A stretch of 64,000 bases of DNA from Sabellastarte sp. h YS-2021 (Eukaryota > Annelida > Polychaeta > Sabellida > Sabellidae), in NCBI GenBank assembly GCA_964017235.1, contig OZ024938.1, forward strand, positions 63,355,816 through 63,419,815, in the 5' to 3' direction. The notes under the pieces are model-generated. The model made no database searches. It saw nothing but the letters and a program-made list of their open reading frames with translations, and had not been told where the DNA came from. Every line of letters begins with the position of its first letter. The stretch's first letter is position 1. The translations under genes were made by a program, and so were the position numbers. This document shows, in pieces, positions 54,101 to 63,100 of this stretch.

Positions 54101-57100
54101 CTGGTTCAAGTGGCTGAAGTTTGGCCTACGCAAAATGTTTAGAAACCACCAACATGGTACAAGAGATTTATATGTATTTTACCCATCTAATAAAACTTTA
54201 CTGAGAATATGGTGAAATTTTTTCAATTTTTCAAAATATCGGGATTATTATGTTTTTACCATATTTTCAACACACAGACAAGACTTTATTGGTAGATTTA
54301 TGCATTTTTACTGGTTATGAGAGAGTTGGTGTGATGATCCAAGTAGCTCGAAGTTCGCTAGCTTGTAAAGATACCAAACATTGAACCCAAAATTCTGAAC
54401 GCTTTCTTAGCCCTTCCTCCTAATTTACATACAAAATTTCATTCACCAAGCGTATTTGGACAGGAAATATTCTAATGCATTTTTAATTCAAACTAAGGAA
54501 ACCTACTCCTCTTTCAGCTTCTCCTCCAGGTTTCCTTTGGTCAGTGGTTTGGACTGACCCACAATTCCTGACCCTTTGATCACTGTATCCTGGTGTGAGT
54601 GGACAGAGGCTTCCACCATACTGGGTGTGGCCTGGCCCAGATTGTCCTTGCTCTTGCTGGGAATACCTGTCAATCAAATGAATGGAATGTTTTAAAATAT
54701 TTATCACCATACTGGGCATGGTCTAACTCAGCTGTCAATCAAATTAAAGAATGTTTTAAAATAGTTATTAGCACAATGCATGTGCATGGCTACCATAACT
54801 GGGGTCCACTGTTCATTTCAACAGATACTGAGAAGGTCACACTGGGACAGAGCTTTGGTGCACATGACATGTTGCCATTACCTGGACTCAAACCTAAGAC
54901 TATAAATGTGACAGGCAAGTGCTTCATGCCCCAATATTTATTTACTTAGACACTGAGGCCTGTACTGCCAGTGGCCTCGGCTAAGTTGTCGTGATTCCTT
55001 CAGGCTGTACCAGTGTAAACCAAATAAATAAAACATTTGCAAATATTTAGCGTCATGACCAAAGTTGTTTTAATATTACAAGAAACATGTCTATGAATCA
55101 ATGGCATCTTTTTAACTGATTATTTTTTCATAGTAAAAAACCCACATAGGTGATCAGGGTACTGCGAATACAAAGTTTACACCTAGGTTTCTTCAAAATC
55201 TGCATTTTCAGTCCTTCCTGTAAGTGTCTTGTTGGAACATATTGTAACTTAGAAGGTATATCATTTATAGTTTAAGGACAGCCACAGTGAAACTCTGGTC
55301 CCCATAGCAACTGTTTCCTTATGCTTAACCACTGATTTGTCAAAGTAATGAAGAGAATTTTTTAAGCACTTGCTAGATAACCTCTAGCAAATGACAGAGC
55401 TATACCTTTGAGTGACAGGTCTGGTGTCTGTAACATCTCGCTGTTTGTCACGTTGTCAGGTTCAGCAACCTCTGTGACGGAAACTGGGCCAAAGGTCACC
55501 ATACTTCTGCGAGAGGTCACAGACTTCCTTATATCATCTTTATCCTCTTTGATGGACTTCTGATTTTGAGTCAGTCTGAAAAGTCAAAGGGCAAAGTTCA
55601 ATAACTAAAGGTCAACAATCTAAATTGTACTATGAGTTTCAATTATATAGTGTTGAAGAATGTACTAACAAGAATTATATTTTGCAAATACGATCGTAGT
55701 CAAAAAGTCAGTGTAATTGAATGAGTTCTGCCTACCTGCTTCCACTCTTTGTATTCACAGACAAGGGACTGAACTCCATGTCTCTCAGCTCCTCAGGACC
55801 AACCAGATTCGCAGGGTGCATACTCCCATCCAGTGTGACAGCAGCTTCACATAACAGGACGGGAATCTCACCCAGCGTCTTGTTCAAAGCTCTCTCAAAC
55901 TTCTCCTTCCTGGGGGAAATGGTCAGTGTTTCTGGAATATAAAACATTTGAAAAAATAGCATGAAAGATGCCCATACCCCACAGCCTGGGGAAATAGTTT
56001 TCAACACCATGAGATATAGAAGTGGTGAGACAGTACAAAGATCAGGATAGTTTCAGAGCAGTGTCAGTTATATAAAGCTCCAAATAATGTTTAAGTAGAG
56101 AAAATAACATCCAAGAAAAAGAAAATATATGTAAAGATAAAGTATTAAAACAAGACAATCCAATAACAAGATGACAGCATTAATCAGTAAACTAAAAATT
56201 ATGGAGCTGTAAAATTTATTAATTGATGAATAGCTGTTAATGGAAATAGCACAATTATGTAAAATTGCATATAATAATCAGTTGCAGTAATCCATATATC
56301 TTTGTCAAAAGAGAAAGATGTCTCAAATATGGCAGGTGAACCCACTTTGGCAGAGCCAAAGCTAAAGGCTACACCATGATGCATGCCTAAACCCCCTAAC
56401 CAATGTCCCTACCAAGTATCAACTTCCTACACCTTACGGTTTCCAAGATATAGCCCGGACAAGCTTTTATAGGACTAGTCAAAGTCACTCAAGCAAGTCA
56501 AAGGTCAATTCAAGATCACACCATGACATTGCACACCTACACCCCTAACCAATGTCCCTACCAAGTAACCACATCCTAAACCTTACGGTTTCCGAGATAT
56601 AGCCCGGACAAGATTTTATAAGTCAAGATCACCATGGAAAGGTCAAAGGTCAAATCAAGGTCACTCCATGACATTACACACCTACAACCCCCAACCAATG
56701 TCCCTACCAAGTATCAACTTCCTACACGTTACGGTTTCCGAGATATAGCCTGGACAAGCTTTTATAGGTCAAGGTCATTCCAGCAAGTCAAAGGCCAAAT
56801 CAAGATCACACCGTGACGTTGCACACCTACACCCCTAACCAATGTCCCTATCAAGTAACTACAACCTAAACCTTATGGTTTCCGAGATACAGCCCGGACA
56901 ACTTTTGCCTGCCACCCTCCCGCCCACCATGGGTGGAAACAATATCTGACAGCCCTTAAATTTGCACAAATTCTTACATTTTTGCTGCCCATAAAAAATC
57001 TAAAATGTAATCATTTTATTGGAATTGGTTTCAATTTTGGTTCTATTGGAGAAATTGTAAACAGTAAAAAGGAGTATCTCATAAACATAATTGGGAAGAA

Positions 57101-60100
57101 GTAAAGAGGTTGAACTTAGGGCCCCCAGGTTCACCTTGGGTGAAAGTGAAAGACTTGCTTCCAACAGAGTAGCTTATCCCAGTTATACATGGCCGGATGT
57201 ACCGCCGGATCACAGCAGGTTACCTAATTTGGAAAATGTTGAGTGATTTATGGATCATATTTTCCATCTGTAAGGGCATCCGTAACATCCGTAATGTTGT
57301 TCTGAGACCTGTACCGGCATACTGCGATCCGTAGCGATTAGTAGGGGCATACTTAAAATCAGATAAGATTCCTAGACCATTACAGAAAAATCAAGCATGC
57401 TTTTCCAGAAAGTCTGTACAGATGCGGTATCCGTAGTTCTTCCGTATTTCATCCGTAGCTCATCCATGAGTGTCCTTATTGTCCGTAAACCCATCCTGGA
57501 TGTCCTTGTGGCATCCCTTTCATCCGTGACACTTCCGTGAAAACAAATACTGCCCAAAACATGGCTGGATCTAACTGGATCTTCTACGGATTGACACGGA
57601 AAGGGTTTGCGGATTAAAAAAATAGTCAAAAGGATATCCACAAACCTGTCCTTGGGTCACCGTAGTGCTCCGTAGCGGATCCGTGGCAGATCTGTAAATC
57701 TTTTACATGATCCACCCTCATCCGTGTCAGTTTCCACATATAGAACCATGGCCTATATCCGTGGGGGATCCGTGAAAGTGTAAGTGGCCAGTTTCAAGTG
57801 ACTTTTTTGAATGGAGTGATGCAGATAAAATTATTTTGTTTATTTAAATTCCTATATGCTTAAATTTATTATTGTATTTATTACAGTTAATTTATTTTAA
57901 AAAAAAAACTTTGGATGCAAAGTTTTAAATTATGAATCATTTCCTAGAGTTTTGCAACAAGGACATAATTATGGCATAATTATATCTCTAAAAAGTCAAC
58001 CAATTTTATAATTCCGATGATTTGACCTACTTTGTACTAATATATGTACCAACCTTCTTTTCCAAACACCAGTTTCGCTGTGAAGAACCCGTCCCTGGGT
58101 GCATCCGGTCCCATCTCCAGGGTCTCGTGGACAAACTGAGTCACACACTGAATGGCGACCTTCACCAAGTAAGCAAGAAGCATCTGATCCACAAGCTTCA
58201 CAAAGTTACCAAGTTGCCTAAAAAATAGACACTGACCTCATGACCAGATGACCTTTGTATTTTCACGCTTATGTCTAAGTATGAAAACTTAATAGATGTT
58301 ACGGTAAACTTGTCAATTAGTGAATTCTTGAATGATTTTTATAGACAGAAAAATACTGGTTTGTATAATATTTTTAAAACTATCTATACAAAGAAGGTAT
58401 TGTATTTGTAAACTATAGCGGCATTTTTAATGTATTTTTCTGCACCATATAGTGAGTGACTAAACAGCAAATAGCATTAATAATAAGATTCTAATCTAAT
58501 TGGACTTTTTATAGGACTTAATCTCTCTTTTACAAGGGGATTCTAAGGTATCACTTTATTTCTATGCCAGCAGATTCTAAGGAGAGAAAAAATATGATTA
58601 AAAAAATGTCATTTATCACTTGCCCAAAAATTACAACCACTGAAGCCTGAGATGTTTGATATCGAGTGAAGACAGTGGAAAAGGCTTTGCCAAACAAATA
58701 AATGTTCAGCGTGCTTATTACACTTTAAAAGTCAAAAAGCTATAGTAACTGAATGTATTTAATGAGACAAGTCATTCAATGGCATAGGTACATATCGCAG
58801 GTTAATCGTCCTTTGAAATGAATCTTTGATTTTGTTACATGCTGTAATTTGAACTCTTTTGACTCAGTTAATCATGATGAATATGTCTGTCTACTCACGC
58901 GGCCTCTGTTTTGGCAAGCTTCAGATTCTCCTCCCTCTGTTCCTTCTTCATTCTCTGGATGTACAACGACTCCTTGGAGCTACAAACACACATAGAATAT
59001 AGGATTATTTTTAAATTTGAATTTCATTTCTTGGAGACTTGAGTATATTATCAAATCCTAAAATATGTTAAATATGTAAATGTAAGATATATTTAAAATG
59101 AAATATTCGGACTATACCATTTCTTTTTCTATAGGTATTATACTTGTGATACCGAAAAAAATGGTTTTCACTCAGTAGTTGCGATAAATTAATTACAAGT
59201 TAATGTATGTATTGTATTTTGACTTTTCATAAAATAAAACACCAGTCTGTACAATAGAAAATCAGATTTCAAAAGACTTACAAGACAGACTTATGACGAC
59301 ACTGTTCTTCACAGTGCTTAAGTTTCTTGAATGTTTCCTCACTGGTTGCCGAGACAACCAGTTTGTTGTATCGGAAAAATCTGTCAAGTACTTTCTCTGC
59401 CTGAAGCTTCATGTAGTTCACTACGTTCTCAAACTGTCCCAACTCGTAACATTTGCTGGAATAAAATGATATAAAGGTTTTTTAAAATAACAGCGCTTAG
59501 GTAGCGAAAAAGGCTGAAAGCCAAATAGTAAATATTTATTTGCACATTTGTAACTGTATTATTTGAGTGTCATTTGAAAACAACAAATATCTCGTCAATT
59601 TTAAAATTGTACATCCATTGTGCTTTCTTTCAAGCCTTCATGTGCAAAGGTAAATTTCCATTGATTCAACCTTTCCTGTTTCAAATTTCCAGACCAAAAT
59701 ACCAACTGTAAGTAGAAGTCCAACCATGCTCTCATACATTTAGATGTTAAAATGTTTGCCAAATTTTATCTATCTTGATGAGTATTCTGATTTATATGAG
59801 AAGTGGAAAAATATATGGTTTTTCAATCAATTAACTAGGTTACATCAATTTAGGTATCAAATATGTAAAATATTCCAATATCTCCCACATTACAGAACCA
59901 AATATTCAAAATATTCAAACATTTGCCCAATTAACAATAAACAAATGTTCAAAGCGTGATTTTGCTTATAATTTTCAGCCTTAGAGCACAAGTCAAGGAC
60001 ATAGAGAAGTTTATAAAGGCTAAAAAATACAAAATCCCACATTGGTAAAAGAAGCTATTTGACAATTTAAAAAAAAAAAGCAAAACAAAACCTTTTGAGA

Positions 60101-63100
60101 TTCTAATTTTTACTTTCCACAGAAATTAAATCAGTTATAACCTAAAAGTTGCCCCAAGATATTTAATTAAAATTAATTTTGCTATTTAGTGTGAGAGATT
60201 ATAACCAGTACTCACCTGTACTCGAGCGGCAGGAACCTGAGGTACAGAAGCTCCTGACACAGTTTGGATACCTGCAATAGTGCCGCGCCAAAATTTGGCA
60301 CAGACGGCAAAATCTGAGCTGACACGTCATGACGGATCTTGGCAAAGTGGGAATAGTGCACATTGGTCTTCCATCTGTCAAATATTTGAAATATTCACTG
60401 AAAAGGTTACTATATTATTTTTAATAAAAAAAAAAACAACCATTAGTTAGTTCTCAAAATAGCAGAACTCTTGCTGCATGTTCACTCACATTATTGTTAC
60501 AAAAGTATTTTATTCTTAGAATCTGTAAAGAAAATAACCTTTTTTTGAAAGAGAAAAATGCTTAGAATAAGAAAAATTTCAAATACTTGGAATTTTTTTT
60601 TTTTTTTCAAATTGCAACAGAAGTGTATTTTTAAAACACTTTTTCCACAAGAAAAAACGATCCATCCTTCTCGACAGCTACTAATGCCACCAACTCTCTC
60701 CTCAACTATTACATCCAATTTGTCACCATTATCTAAATCTAAAAATTCCCTTCAATTTAAAAAAAACACATCTCTAATTATCACAAATTTTTCTGAGAAA
60801 TTTCTTATAAAATCCTGAGAATAAGAATAAGAAGTGTAAGAATAAGAAGCTTATAGTGTGTCCTGCTATTTATTTTATGAGCATGCAGGTTTCCCGATAC
60901 AGGAGGGTTGTAATTTAGTCGAACATTACACAGTAGTTTACACAACAAGAGTGTGTGCGATAGGAGTGTGCTGCAAAATAGAACTGTATTGGTAGACAGA
61001 ACTGTTAGTAGATGGTTAGCAGCCCATGAAGACGCATGCAGTCACTGTAATGCAATGTGGGTAAGACCTACTTCAAATCATTGCAAAATCTGACTATTTT
61101 GGCTACTCTTTTATACAAACATTATGATCATACACAGGGTGTATCCACTAAATTTCAATATTTCTTCCATGACTTCTGCATGACCAAAGCTTTAAAATCG
61201 AGGACCTTTTACATGCTCCGTGGCATGAAAGAGGCTTGTACCGAGGCCATGAGGGGAGATGAACATGCCAGGAACTACAAGTAGCTCCCGCCGTTTTTGC
61301 CTTTGAGAACCATGGACAAGGTTCCAGTCACAGTCCGGGGAGATGAGGAAGTCACCAAAATTTGTTCCGAGTACATAAAACGTATCCTTGTATTGAAATG
61401 TTGGATGAAAGAAAGGAACAACGCCATTTCACAAAAGGATGCCTTTAAATTTCCATGACTTTTGATGAATTTTCCAAAACCTGGGGTCAATTTCCATGAC
61501 TTTTCCAGGACTGGAAAAATAATGGAATTCCATGACTTTTCCAGGTTTTCCATGACTGGATATATCCTGCATACAAACATTCGTGGTTACCATACTTTAG
61601 TTAGAAATGAACTACAATGTATTTACAAAAGTTTACATACAATAAATAGGAAAACATTATAAATCATGAAACTAAACCTTTGTACAAAATTCACGGTACA
61701 AAGTTACCTGTCAAACATTTTCCTGAGCAAGTAGTTTCTGAAGAACGGGATCTGTAGAGTCGCATTGAAAAGCACGGCTTCCTTCTGCCAGTCTGCAAGT
61801 GACAGGTTCTCTGAGGGTTGATCTGGATATGCATGGAGAACCCCAAATGTCGAGAAAACATAGTGTTCTGGGTCAGCCTTCCACAAAAAAAAAAAAAAAA
61901 AAACAGAAGAAAAATTACTTGGTTAGATAATAACATTCTGTTCAGTTGATCAGCAAGGGAAAATAAAAATACTGGTATTTCTCCATTTAATGGCATTATT
62001 TAATGGCTGTGACGATATGGGCCACATATTATTTCATAAAGATCAAAATCAAGCAATGAGATTCAGAGTCAATGATAAAAGTGCTTTTTCAAAAACAAAT
62101 ATTCATGCATTTTTTTTAAATTTAAAAGTTAGTTATGATTCAGACTCTTAGGAGTAGAACTACCCTCTGGTTTCAAAGTGTAATCAACAAAAAATTATTA
62201 TCAAGAAACGAGACAACAATTAATTAAAGAATGAGTGAAAGAATAAAAGAATAGCCTGGGAGTTTTGTGTTCTGTATTTGTGCCTTTTTGTTCATTGGCT
62301 GAAGCAGAGATACAACCAGTACTTTTTTAAACAGAGTATGCATACCTGGTCTGTCAGGAACATTAACATGAAAGACCTTCCATGACTTCTTGTAATGTTG
62401 GTTTGGTGCAGCCTATTTTAATTTTGGCATAATTATTCCATAACAAACATCCAAAACTACAATATCTACTTTTTGAAATTTCCAGGGATATACATGTCTC
62501 GATGTCAGACTCAAATTCCAGCATAAGTCCCCATAATTTTGGACAAAAACCTTCAAAAATCTATTTCAGTTTAAATGCAGACACAAATTCAAAAGTTTGG
62601 GGATATACATTGTGTGGGTCTTTACTTGATATTACATTTACCTTTTCTTTGACAACATCTACCAAGTCGTATGGCCTGTAGCGGACACTTGGAGCAATGT
62701 TGAAGTACATGAACTTGATTTTGCCGGTGTGGTAACACTTGCTGAAATACTCCACTGCTTCCCTCCCATTCATAGGCTTCTGACCCATAGACTGCAAACA
62801 ACATGACTGTTATATTTAAATTCAGTTGAATTATACTTCAATAAAACTTAAAACTGAATCTAAAAGTAACGATTGTTTTAATCAGTTAAATATATTAAAT
62901 TTTGAATAAATAAATAAACTGAAATTAAATTTTTAAATTTTAATAGATTATTCATTTGCTTCTGGTCATGGACGACAATACAACAGCTATATTATATGAG
63001 TAAACATTTTACCTAAATTAATGAAGTTAAATTTCAATTAACTTTGTGTTGGCCTCTAACATAAAGGACTTAATTATGTACACTATGTTTTAATCATAGA

